A DNA stretch of 39,736 bases from Bacteroidales bacterium (lineage in GTDB: Bacteria; Bacteroidota; Bacteroidia; Bacteroidales; JAFGHD01): assembly GCA_016939365.1 (NCBI GenBank), contig JAFGHD010000144.1, positions 1-39,736 on the forward strand, in the 5' to 3' direction. The position numbers and the translations under genes were made by a program. The notes beneath the pieces are model-generated. The model saw only the letters and a list, made by a program, of their open reading frames with translations. It was not told the origin of the DNA and ran no database searches. Every line of letters begins with the position of its first letter. Position 1 is the stretch's first letter. This document shows positions 24,859 to 32,339 of the stretch, piece after piece.

Positions 24859-25626
24859 TCAATAGATGCTGCCGTCCTGGCGGTCGTTCCTGAGGCGCTC
24901 GATCATCTTCAACATCCGTTCAAAATGAGAACCTTTCCAGTAAATCCTCCGGCATCCCGGGCAAACAAAGAACTCATTGAAATATTGACGTGTCCTTTCC
25001 TTCAGCCTGTGAGCGATATGGTCCTTCTCCGCCACTTCAATAACAGAGTTACATTCCATACATCTCATCACAGGGTATTGATTCCTGATCAGGTCGAATC
25101 TCCTGACTACTTCCTTCAGTTGTTCCAGGGGTATTTGGGATCGTATCCAGTAACCGTGTGTAACGGCATTGTTTTTTAATATACCGATATCACGGGTGAG
25201 AATGATCCGCTTTTCCGCTGCAGCAATACTAATGATCTGGTTGTCCTCGTAGTCATTGCGGTACAGGGTGTCAAAACCGAGCATTCTGAGGTATCGTGCC
25301 AGCTTTCCGAGGTGAACATCCACGATGAACCTGATGATCCTGAGGGGATTCGGCCGTAAATGCGATACTCCGCTGATATCAAGGCTTTCAAAGACCGGAT
25401 ATACAGAAACCCTGTCCCCCTCGTCCGGACGGTATCCGAAGCCTACAGACTCGCCATTCACCAATATCATATCCACCTCAGTGTGAGGGATTCCAATTGC
25501 CTCTATGACGTCCTTGATGGCCGGAGTACCCATGAAAGTATGGCTGAATGTGATTTTGCGCCGTTGGGGAGGCAGGAAATCATTGAGCTCTTCATAAAAC
25601 CTTATGGAAATTGTCCGGGGCATCAT
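24859..25626 (-). CDS. Mut7-C RNase domain protein with N-terminal ubiquitin-like domain
   Basis: The 255-residue protein has an N-terminal beta-grasp (Mut7-C ubiquitin/ThiS-like) domain, residues 5-90 (VNGESVGFGYRPDEGDRVSVYPVFE). The Mut7-C domain, a PIN-like putative RNase, occupies residues 97-250. Its conserved acidic positions include Asp103 (VDVHLGKLARYLRMLGFDT) and Asp146 (LTRDIGIL). A zinc ribbon has Cys189, Cys192, Cys222 and Cys225, followed by the typical ending YWKGSHFERM. The RNA target is unknown. Its stop overlaps the longest possible start of the radical SAM gene, so the two are probably one transcript. Confidence 0.87.
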   Translation of the reverse strand: MMPRTISIRFYEELNDFLPPQRRKITFSHTFMGTPAIKDVIEAIGIPHTEVDMILVNGESVGFGYRPDEGDRVSVYPVFESLDISGVSHLRPNPLRIIRFIVDVHLGKLARYLRMLGFDTLYRNDYEDNQIISIAAAEKRIILTRDIGILKNNAVTHGYWIRSQIPLEQLKEVVRRFDLIRNQYPVMRCMECNSVIEVAEKDHIAHRLKERTRQYFNEFFVCPGCRRIYWKGSHFERMLKMIERLRNDRQDGSIY

Positions 25627-25698
25627 ACAAAAATAAGGTCAATTGAGGACTTTCAGGTTTACCCTATCAGGATGTAGCTTGAAGGGGGCAGAGATCGG

Positions 25699-26421
25699 TC
25701 AGTATCGGTCGCCGGACAACAATTCCTTCTGCCTGAACCTGAAGAGAAAAAGCAACATGAAGTATGCACCTGCGCCGCTAAAGGCATGCCACAGGAAATG
25801 TGATCCCATCGGAAGCCAGGATACCGGTTTCGGGTCAAGCTCCCTGAAAAGGAGTGCAATCATAAACAAACCTATTGTAATGACCGCGATGTGGAATCCG
25901 TACCCTTTTGTCCTGAACAGAACCACCAAGAGCGGCAGTGCGATAAGGACCCCGGAAACCGCATAGGAAAGATTGATCGCGGTATGCCGGGACAGATTGC
26001 TGAAAATCAGCCACCGAAGGGCGAATGAAAGAGCGATTATCCCTGCTACCCAGTGCCACCTTCCCAATAACTTATACCAGAAATAAATGCCAACGGAAAG
26101 TGTCATCAATGCTGCAGGTATGATATCCATGAAAAGGAAGAACCGTGATACCCTGAAGGCGTGGAAAAGAGCGCTTCCCAGTCCGCCTGTGATCACAAGG
26201 GGCAGACAGAAGGTAAGGAACCGGTATTGCCCGTAAAGACCTTTCAACCTGATCGCCCAGTAAACGGCAGGAATTACGATCAGCATGGAAGAGAAGGCAT
26301 TCCAAGGCTCAGCAAGCATCCGGTCCAGATCGGTCTCGGTATACAAAGGTCCGCCGTCAGGCAACCTGCGGTTCATCCAGTCCTGATAAAAATCCATCAT
26401 CCCATATCCGTCCATACTCAT
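25699..26421 (-). CDS. Seven-helix CREST-superfamily putative membrane hydrolase (ceramidase-like)
   Basis: The 240-residue product is a polytopic membrane protein with about seven helices. The metal-site pattern of the CREST superfamily (alkaline ceramidase, PAQR, Per1) is present: Ser83 and His87 in GLGSALFHAF, Asp99 in FMDIIPAAL, and His208-x3-His212 in SHFLWHAFSGAG. This predicts a zinc-dependent intramembrane amidase or esterase. The gene lies 63 bases downstream of the TonB receptor governed by the TPP riboswitch, on the same strand, so it may share that control. The substrate is unknown: sphingolipid-type amides are possible in Bacteroidota, and a link to thiamin is only contextual. 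A PnuC-type vitamin transporter was considered but does not fit the His/Asp pattern. Confidence 0.72.
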   Translation of the reverse strand: MSMDGYGMMDFYQDWMNRRLPDGGPLYTETDLDRMLAEPWNAFSSMLIVIPAVYWAIRLKGLYGQYRFLTFCLPLVITGGLGSALFHAFRVSRFFLFMDIIPAALMTLSVGIYFWYKLLGRWHWVAGIIALSFALRWLIFSNLSRHTAINLSYAVSGVLIALPLLVVLFRTKGYGFHIAVITIGLFMIALLFRELDPKPVSWLPMGSHFLWHAFSGAGAYFMLLFLFRFRQKELLSGDRY

Positions 26422-26484
26422 TTTGCCTTTGAACCAGACAGATCAAAGATACCTGAAAGAAGCTGATCAGAATCACCTCACACA

Positions 26485-28875
26485 TCAGAAGCAGGCAGAC
26501 AATCCGGCCATGAAATGCATCCCGGCCTGTGGGTAATAACTGATATCTGAATAGTAATCCCCGCCATAAGCATATCTGTAAACCCAGCCATGCGTCTCAA
26601 ACTTTTCATCGAAAATATTGAACACCTGTAAAAATAGACTCAGCTTATCGAATAAATGCTGCCGTATCGCTGCTTCCATCCTGATGTCACTGACCAGATA
26701 GGGATTTACACTACGATTCCTATCGCCTGAGTTATCCAGGAACTGCCGGCCGACATACTTGGTCCGGAGTGATGAGCTGAATACTTTTCCGGGCGTGAAG
26801 GATAACAAGCTTCCTGCAAGAATTTCCGGGGAAAACGAAACCGGGGTCTCATCATAGGTGGTGTTGACGACGGATCCCGTGCCGAAATCAAAGATATTCT
26901 CCTCGAAATCAAGAATTCTGTTCCGGCTTAGCGTCATGTTGAAATCCCATTTCAGGTTTCTAAGGATTTTTATCCCGAGAACCATCTCCAAACCTGCACG
27001 ATAGCTTCTTTCTACGTTTCTGAGAACCGGGTAGCCCACATTATTGATCTCGCCTGTTGCAACGAGCTGGTCACGGTAGTACATATAATACACGTTGGTC
27101 TGGGCCATCATCCTGCCTTTTTGCATACTCCAGCCGACTTCAAGGTCATAGAGTATTTCATGGGAAGGGATGTCGCCGGTACCCATGATATCGATGTAAT
27201 TCTGGCGTGCAGGTTCACGGTGTGCCACAGCCATTGACCAGAATATCCGCGTATCAGGACTCACCGACAGGCTGATCCCTGTTTTGGGATTAAAGAAGCT
27301 GAAATGATGCTCCTGTGAAACATCACTGTATCCGTCCTCAGAACCGTTAATAACATAGTCGATCCCCCTGTACTGGATGTCGGCAAAGAAGGACATCCGG
27401 TCGTTGATCCACATGGAAAGCCTTGTAAAAACACTATAATCGTTCTTTTCCCCGGTCGATGCATACCAGGGGTGATTGATAAAGGAATTACCCGCAAACC
27501 GGCTCCAGATCACATTTCCGAAAGAACGGCCACGATAGATCAGCAGGCCACCCCCTGCAATAAATTCCATCCTTCTTTTATTGAACACCAGGGAAACATT
27601 GGATCCATAAAGATCATTATCCAGCCATTTGCGCCGGATCAGATCCGTGTTGAACAGGGTATCCGTTCCTGACACCACCGGATCGATCCCATAGTAGGCC
27701 AGCGACGTGACTGCCCATGGATTTCCGGTATCCTGAAACTCTTCAAAATATCCCGATCCGTAGGTGTAATGAAGTACAGCATTCAGCAACATGTTCCTCT
27801 TCAACTCTCCGGAATACAGAAGTTGGAAATGATTTTGCCTGTAGTTATCCGTTTGGTTCTCGTAAGTGAAAGGATTGTATGTTCTGTGGGTTTTCAAGGT
27901 ATCTGCAGGGACACCTGCCCATGCCTGATAGGTTTTCTCATTACCTGACAGCAGATTGAACATGATCACGTTTCTGGCACCATGATATCCTGCGGCCAGG
28001 TGAAGGGATTCCAGGTCCGAAAAAGCCCGGTCAATGAATCCGTCAGATGTGATTTTCGACAGCCGGGTGTCAAAGGAAAACCGGTTGCGGATCAGGCCTG
28101 TACCGGCCCTGACGGAGTTCCGGAATGTGTTGAATGATCCGGCAGCCGATTCAAAACGGGCATAGGGCGTATCATTCAGCCCGGAAGTCAGGATGTTCAC
28201 ACTGCCGCCAAAAGCAGCAGCACCATTCATCGAGGTTCCCACACCCCTCTGGATCTGGAGGTTTTCTGTTGATGCGGCCAGGTCGGGCAGGTCCACCCAG
28301 TAAACCTGATGCGACTCTGCATCATTGAGAGGGATTCCATTCAGGGTGACATTGATTCTCTGGGGATCGGTGCCGCGAATCCGAAATGAGGTATATCCCA
28401 CACCTGTACCGGCATCTGAAGTGGTTATGACGGATGGGGTAAGGCCGATCAGCCAGGGCAGGTCTTTCCCCGTGTTGTCCGCTGATATCTCATCCCTGCT
28501 CACTTCTGTGTACGTGCTGGTAAAACCCTCCTTCATCCTCGACGCTGTAATGATCACCTCTTCCTGGAAAACGGGACTTACTTCCATGGAGATGCTCAGA
28601 ACAGTATCCTTCGGCAACTCCACCTCACGGGATACATCAAGATAACCCAGAAACGAAAATGAAATCATATACGTGCCTTTCTGAAGGCCCGTAAGTCTGT
28701 AAGCCCCGCTTATCATGGTAATGGTGCTGACATAGGTCCCGGGGATGAAGACATGGGCCCCCGGCAGGGATTCCCCAGTCCTTGCATCTGTGACCGTGCC
28801 CCGGATGGTGTATTGTCCGTTTGTTGCAGAGGAAAACAAGGACATCACTGTAAGAAAAATTGCAAACGTTCTCAT
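26485..28875 (-). CDS. TonB-dependent outer-membrane receptor, predicted thiamin-type uptake
   Basis: The 796-residue protein has a signal peptide (ending SSATNGQ), a carboxypeptidase regulatory-like domain (residues about 24-105, IRGTVTDARTGESLPGAHV), a plug domain (about 125-235, including VGYTSFRIRGTDPQRINVTLNGIPLN in two parts) and a beta-barrel ending in a terminal Phe, typical of outer-membrane barrels. It imports a substrate using TonB energy. The gene sits directly downstream of a TPP riboswitch, which points strongly to thiamin, its phosphates or a precursor as cargo. The start at 28875 is 27 bases from the riboswitch-linked terminator hairpin. The CREST protein gene follows after 63 bases. 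Confidence 0.92.
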   Translation of the reverse strand: MRTFAIFLTVMSLFSSATNGQYTIRGTVTDARTGESLPGAHVFIPGTYVSTITMISGAYRLTGLQKGTYMISFSFLGYLDVSREVELPKDTVLSISMEVSPVFQEEVIITASRMKEGFTSTYTEVSRDEISADNTGKDLPWLIGLTPSVITTSDAGTGVGYTSFRIRGTDPQRINVTLNGIPLNDAESHQVYWVDLPDLAASTENLQIQRGVGTSMNGAAAFGGSVNILTSGLNDTPYARFESAAGSFNTFRNSVRAGTGLIRNRFSFDTRLSKITSDGFIDRAFSDLESLHLAAGYHGARNVIMFNLLSGNEKTYQAWAGVPADTLKTHRTYNPFTYENQTDNYRQNHFQLLYSGELKRNMLLNAVLHYTYGSGYFEEFQDTGNPWAVTSLAYYGIDPVVSGTDTLFNTDLIRRKWLDNDLYGSNVSLVFNKRRMEFIAGGGLLIYRGRSFGNVIWSRFAGNSFINHPWYASTGEKNDYSVFTRLSMWINDRMSFFADIQYRGIDYVINGSEDGYSDVSQEHHFSFFNPKTGISLSVSPDTRIFWSMAVAHREPARQNYIDIMGTGDIPSHEILYDLEVGWSMQKGRMMAQTNVYYMYYRDQLVATGEINNVGYPVLRNVERSYRAGLEMVLGIKILRNLKWDFNMTLSRNRILDFEENIFDFGTGSVVNTTYDETPVSFSPEILAGSLLSFTPGKVFSSSLRTKYVGRQFLDNSGDRNRSVNPYLVSDIRMEAAIRQHLFDKLSLFLQVFNIFDEKFETHGWVYRYAYGGDYYSDISYYPQAGMHFMAGLSACF

Positions 28876-28901
28876 GACATTGATTTTTAAAGGAACTTCC
28901 T

Positions 28902-28928
28902 AAAAACCAATAGAGGAGAAGCTACTGG
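28902..28928 (-). terminator. Attenuator hairpin of the TPP riboswitch
   Basis: On the minus strand CCAGTAG (28922-28928) pairs with CTATTGG (28907-28913) across an eight-base loop with one G-U pair, followed by five T residues (28902-28906). It lies between the riboswitch and the receptor start codon. The 5' edge of the riboswitch (about 29012-29019) carries the same CCAGTAG, so the CTATTGG strand could pair with either copy. This suggests a terminator/anti-terminator switch. Confidence 0.6.
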
Positions 28929-28934
28929 GTTGGG

Positions 28935-29023
28935 TTCCGCATATCCCTCCGCCGGTATTACCCGGATCAGGTGCAATGGGTATGATCTCAGCCCGTACTT
29001 TTAGGGCACCCCCTACTGGAAAT
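28935..29023 (-). promoter_or_regulatory. TPP riboswitch (THI element)
   Basis: The conserved thi-box blocks occur in order on the minus strand: GGGGTGCCC (29004-29012), GGCTGAGAT (28985-28993) followed by ATACCC, ACCTGATCCGGGTAAT (28957-28972) and GGAGGGA (28944-28950). Thiamin pyrophosphate binding would fold the element and lower expression of the TonB receptor that follows, through the terminator at 28902-28928. The element begins about 20 bases after the stop of the DUF434 gene. Confidence 0.95.
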
Positions 29024-29044
29024 CTCAGACAAAGATACAAAATT

Positions 29045-29725
29045 TCAGGGAAGAAGGGATGCCAATTCGAAAAATCGTGGGTTGTAATGATCGCACAGTG
29101 TGTACCTTGCCAGATCGAAGAAAGGAATGCTGGAACGGTCAATGACAGTAGAATCGGATGAAGAGATCACTCCCTTGCGGCGGGATATGAGCCACTGATC
29201 AACGTGTGCATCAACGATCACCCTGCCGGGAATATTTGACTTTTTGCAGTAATTGCGGATGATTTCAGCTATCTGCAGACTGGTATCCACCTTTTGATCA
29301 ATGCAGAAATTGATTTGTACGTTATCCAGCTTGACCAGTGAGCGTATGATCAGCCGGGTGGCATGCTCCATGAAATCCCAACGGATTACCCTGCCCCTGG
29401 CTTCAAGGGCATCTCTCAGGAAATCATCCATCCCCAGAAAAACAGTGTTCCCCTTGAGATAAGCGGCTACCGTAAGCCACTGGTTGTAGGTATCTATATG
29501 AAGGAATTTGCCAAAACAATCATCCCGTACCACAAGTTTCCGTTTCCGACCGGAAGCGACCGAAGCCTGCATGCCCCCCCTGAACAGCAGGCTGCGCTCC
29601 GTTCCGCTGAGCCGGTGATGGTCGGCTACCATCTTAAGGGCAGAATGCCGGGGATAGGACTTCTCCAGTAACCAGAGATAATCACGAAACGCTTCCTCAA
29701 AATTGCCGAATGTTGACTTTCCCAT
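29045..29725 (-). CDS. DUF434 domain-containing protein
   Basis: The 226-residue protein looks like the DUF434 family: an early helical part (YPRHSALKMVADHHRLSGTE split around residue 30), then alpha/beta segments (DTYNQWLTVAAYLKG, FLGMDDFLRDALEARG) and an acidic patch DAHVDQWLISRRKGVISSSDS. It has no signal peptide or membrane helix, so it is cytoplasmic. The family is common in Bacteroidota, archaea and clostridia and has no established activity. It is upstream of the TPP riboswitch, but its own transcript should end or read through into the riboswitch, so a functional link to thiamin is not implied. Confidence 0.72.
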   Translation of the reverse strand: MGKSTFGNFEEAFRDYLWLLEKSYPRHSALKMVADHHRLSGTERSLLFRGGMQASVASGRKRKLVVRDDCFGKFLHIDTYNQWLTVAAYLKGNTVFLGMDDFLRDALEARGRVIRWDFMEHATRLIIRSLVKLDNVQINFCIDQKVDTSLQIAEIIRNYCKKSNIPGRVIVDAHVDQWLISRRKGVISSSDSTVIDRSSIPFFDLARYTLCDHYNPRFFELASLLP

Positions 29726-29869
29726 AGCCGTTCATACGGTATTGATACCCATAAGAGCTTTCCGGATCAGAGGACCGCGGTTTTCAGGAATTTTACAATA
29801 TAAAGATAACTTCCTCTGCAAATCTGCATCACATGGAAAAGGTTTATTTTTACGATAGAAATCCCGGTC

Positions 29870-30295
29870 ATGACGATTCTGATCATCAACGGACCCAATC
29901 TGAACCTCCTGGGAAAAAGAGAGCCCGGGATATACGGCAGCACTTCCTTTGAAGTGTATCTGGAAAGGATGAGGGAGCGGTATCCGGAAGTGAACCTGGA
30001 GTATTTCCAGAGCAATGTGGAGGGGGAGATCATCAACAGGCTTCAGGAATCATCCGGAAAGGTGGATGGCATTATTCTGAATGCAGGAGGCTACTCACAC
30101 ACGTCGGTTGTCATTGCGGATGCCGTAAAGGCTGGGGAGACACCCTTAGTGGAGGTACACATCTCGCAGATCTTCGGCCGGGAAGAGTACAGGCATAATT
30201 CCCTCATTGCACCCCATACCCGGGGAACCATCATCGGTTTTGGCCTGGAGTCCTACCATTTTGCCCTGCTGAGTTTCATCACCGGTCCATGCTGA
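29870..30295 (+). CDS. aroQ: 3-dehydroquinate dehydratase, type II
   Basis: AroQ converts 3-dehydroquinate to 3-dehydroshikimate, the third step of the shikimate pathway for aromatic amino acids. The 141-residue length fits type II enzymes. Active-site residues are clear: Tyr22 in EPGIYG, Asn71 and His77 in NAGGYSHTSV, catalytic His97 in VEVHISQ and Arg108 in EEYRHNS. It is a stand-alone cytoplasmic gene with the ATG at 29870. Its last 17 bases overlap the convergent GT2 gene. No other shikimate gene is adjacent. Confidence 0.96.
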   Translation: MTILIINGPNLNLLGKREPGIYGSTSFEVYLERMRERYPEVNLEYFQSNVEGEIINRLQESSGKVDGIILNAGGYSHTSVVIADAVKAGETPLVEVHISQIFGREEYRHNSLIAPHTRGTIIGFGLESYHFALLSFITGPC

Positions 30296-31316
30296 ATTTC
30301 CCGGGGTCCAGCTGAGAAAAACGGCGTCTTTTCAGTATGAAATACTCAAACACCAGGTTTTTCCTGTACATACATGAAATATCGGAAGGATAGTCCTGGC
30401 CACGCTCACGTTTCAGTGCGGGAATCATGGCATAGAAAGACCCGTGTGCCCTGATCACAGCCCACATATCCATGACACCTCCATCAATCAGGAATTTGAG
30501 AGCGGCAATCCCATCAAGCACCAGCCGGGCAATGAAGACCCTCCAGAGCCGGTGTGAAGGAAGATTTTTGAACAACATGATGTTGTTATTCCGCATATTG
30601 AGATAGGTCTTCTTCCATGATCTCTTGGGAAGGGTGCCTCCTCCCACATGAAACACCTTTGAATCCGGACAGAAAAAAATACGGTATCCCTTTCGTTTGG
30701 CCCGCCAGCAAAAATCAATTTCTTCCATATGGGCAAAAAAACGTTCATCCAGACCACCCAGCTCATGATAGACATCTGCCCGAACAAACATACATGCACC
30801 TGTTGCCCAGAAGACCTCCCGCACATCATCATATTGCCCCTCATCTTTTTCCATTGATTGGAAAATCCGTCCCCTGCAGAAAGGGTATCCGAAACGGTCG
30901 ATGAATCCACCGGCTGCTCCTGCATATTCGAAATGATCCCGTTTATAGAATGAAAGCAACTTGGGCTGGCATGCGGCAATGGAAGGATCCCGTTCCATCA
31001 GGCCGATCACAGGATCGATCCAGTGATCGTTTACCTCGATATCCGAATTCAGGAGGACATAGTATCTTGCATCCACCTGTGCCAGTGCATCATTATATCC
31101 CTTGGCATAGCCGCCGTTTTCGGAATTCCGTATCACACGAACCTCCGGGAAACTGCCTTTCAGAAATTCCACCGAATCGTCGGAGGAGTCATTGTCTGCA
31201 ACGATAACATCTGCCACATCCTTCGAGTATCTTATTACTCCGGGCAGAAACTGTTTCAGAAACTCCTTTCCGTTCCAGTTGAGAATAACGATAGCAACCT
31301 TTGGTTTTCCGGGCAT
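30279..31316 (-). CDS. Glycosyltransferase family 2 protein
   Basis: This is a 345-residue GT-A fold glycosyltransferase of family 2, rhamnosyltransferase-like. Key sites are the N-terminal VAIVILNWNG, the nucleotide-sugar acid cluster DNDSSDDSV (41-49), the metal-site Asp92 in LLNSDIEV and the acceptor-site region GGLDERFFAHMEEIDFCWRA written here in two pieces (GGLDERFFAH, MEEIDFCWRA). A C-terminal amphipathic region with arginines may bind the membrane. It follows the LpxL-type gene by 58 bases and is the last gene of a three-gene minus-strand run, which suggests a role in cell-surface glycan or lipid-linked glycan synthesis. The donor and acceptor are unknown. Confidence 0.9.
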   Translation of the reverse strand: MPGKPKVAIVILNWNGKEFLKQFLPGVIRYSKDVADVIVADNDSSDDSVEFLKGSFPEVRVIRNSENGGYAKGYNDALAQVDARYYVLLNSDIEVNDHWIDPVIGLMERDPSIAACQPKLLSFYKRDHFEYAGAAGGFIDRFGYPFCRGRIFQSMEKDEGQYDDVREVFWATGACMFVRADVYHELGGLDERFFAHMEEIDFCWRAKRKGYRIFFCPDSKVFHVGGGTLPKRSWKKTYLNMRNNNIMLFKNLPSHRLWRVFIARLVLDGIAALKFLIDGGVMDMWAVIRAHGSFYAMIPALKRERGQDYPSDISCMYRKNLVFEYFILKRRRFSQLDPGKFSMDR

Positions 31317-31374
31317 AGTATCCTGATCGGAATTGCGGATAAAATTAGATATTTTCAGGGAGGACTCTACTTGA

Positions 31375-32274
31375 TCAGTGACTGGTCTCCGATGCTTCCA
31401 TATATGGCTTCCGGTGCTTCCATCTCCTGTGCGACCAAAGCCAGTTGTCGGGATTCCGGATTATGGCTTCTTCCAGTGCCCTGACGTGTTTCACGGTGAT
31501 CTCTCCCTCCGTGGTATCCTTCGGGTTTTCTGTGAGCAAGCGGATATCCACAATGTAGCGTCCCCTACCTTCCCTCTGGATATCAAAAAAGACCACAGCC
31601 TGGTCGAACGAACGGGCCAGTTTTTCGATACCCAGGAAGACGGGGGTATTCTGGTTGAGAAACATGATCCAGAAATTGATCTCGTCACGGGTAGGTGTCT
31701 GGTCCCCTGCAATTACATGTATGGTCAGCTCGTGACGGGTTCGTGTCATGTATTTCAGGGTGCTTTTGAACGGCACCAATCCTCCCCGTGTATTGAACCG
31801 CCTTCTGATCCGGGCAAGATAACTCTCGAAATACACATCATTCATGGGCTTCACAACGGCAAAAACCCGGTAGGGACAGATCATCTCAAGCACCATGGTC
31901 ATCCATTCCCAATTACCGCAATGTCCTATTGAGACGATGATGCTTTTCTTTTCACTGTACAACCGTTCAATGATCTCATAATTCCTGAACCTTATTCTGC
32001 TCTGAATCTCGTTGCGTGAGATTTTTCGTCCTCTGATGACTTCAAGGATCAGGTCTGAGAAGTTCCTGTAAAACCTGCGTGCAATCCGGCGGATTTCCTT
32101 GTCCCCGATACCGGGGAAAGCGTTGTGCAGGTTGGCGAAAACCACACCCCTGCGGTAACGGATCACCCGGTACAGCAAAGGGGCCATCATATCTGAAAGA
32201 AGATACAATCCCCTCATCGGAATCTGGGAAATGATCCAGATCACGAAGGAAATGAAATAATGGAATGGTCGCAT
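31375..32274 (-). CDS. LpxL/HtrB-type lipid A acyltransferase
   Basis: The 299-residue product is an inner-membrane lysophospholipid-type acyltransferase of the lipid A lauroyl/myristoyl transferase family. It has an N-terminal hydrophobic anchor (ISFVIWIISQIPM), the catalytic motif His118-X4-Glu123 (GHCGNWEW), a second conserved region (AGDQTP) and the family ending WLWSHRRWKHRKP. The ATG at 32274 (MRPFHYF) fits the family N-terminus; the frame extends to 32382, which would overlap the preceding gene by 43 bases, so the shorter start is preferred. It adds a secondary acyl chain to lipid A and lies in the GWxTD operon. Confidence 0.9.
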   Translation of the reverse strand: MRPFHYFISFVIWIISQIPMRGLYLLSDMMAPLLYRVIRYRRGVVFANLHNAFPGIGDKEIRRIARRFYRNFSDLILEVIRGRKISRNEIQSRIRFRNYEIIERLYSEKKSIIVSIGHCGNWEWMTMVLEMICPYRVFAVVKPMNDVYFESYLARIRRRFNTRGGLVPFKSTLKYMTRTRHELTIHVIAGDQTPTRDEINFWIMFLNQNTPVFLGIEKLARSFDQAVVFFDIQREGRGRYIVDIRLLTENPKDTTEGEITVKHVRALEEAIIRNPDNWLWSHRRWKHRKPYMEASETSH

Positions 32275-32339
32275 CAGCGATGGCCGGGTTTGGTCTGCAA
32301 AGAAAAGGATAATGATGGAAACCCGGACAGGGATGAGGA

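Noticed and set aside
25699-26421. Seven-helix protein as a PnuC/PnuT vitamin transporter
   Set aside because: It has the CREST Ser83/His87/Asp99/His208/His212 pattern and lacks recognisable PnuC signatures, although the TPP context made PnuT worth considering.
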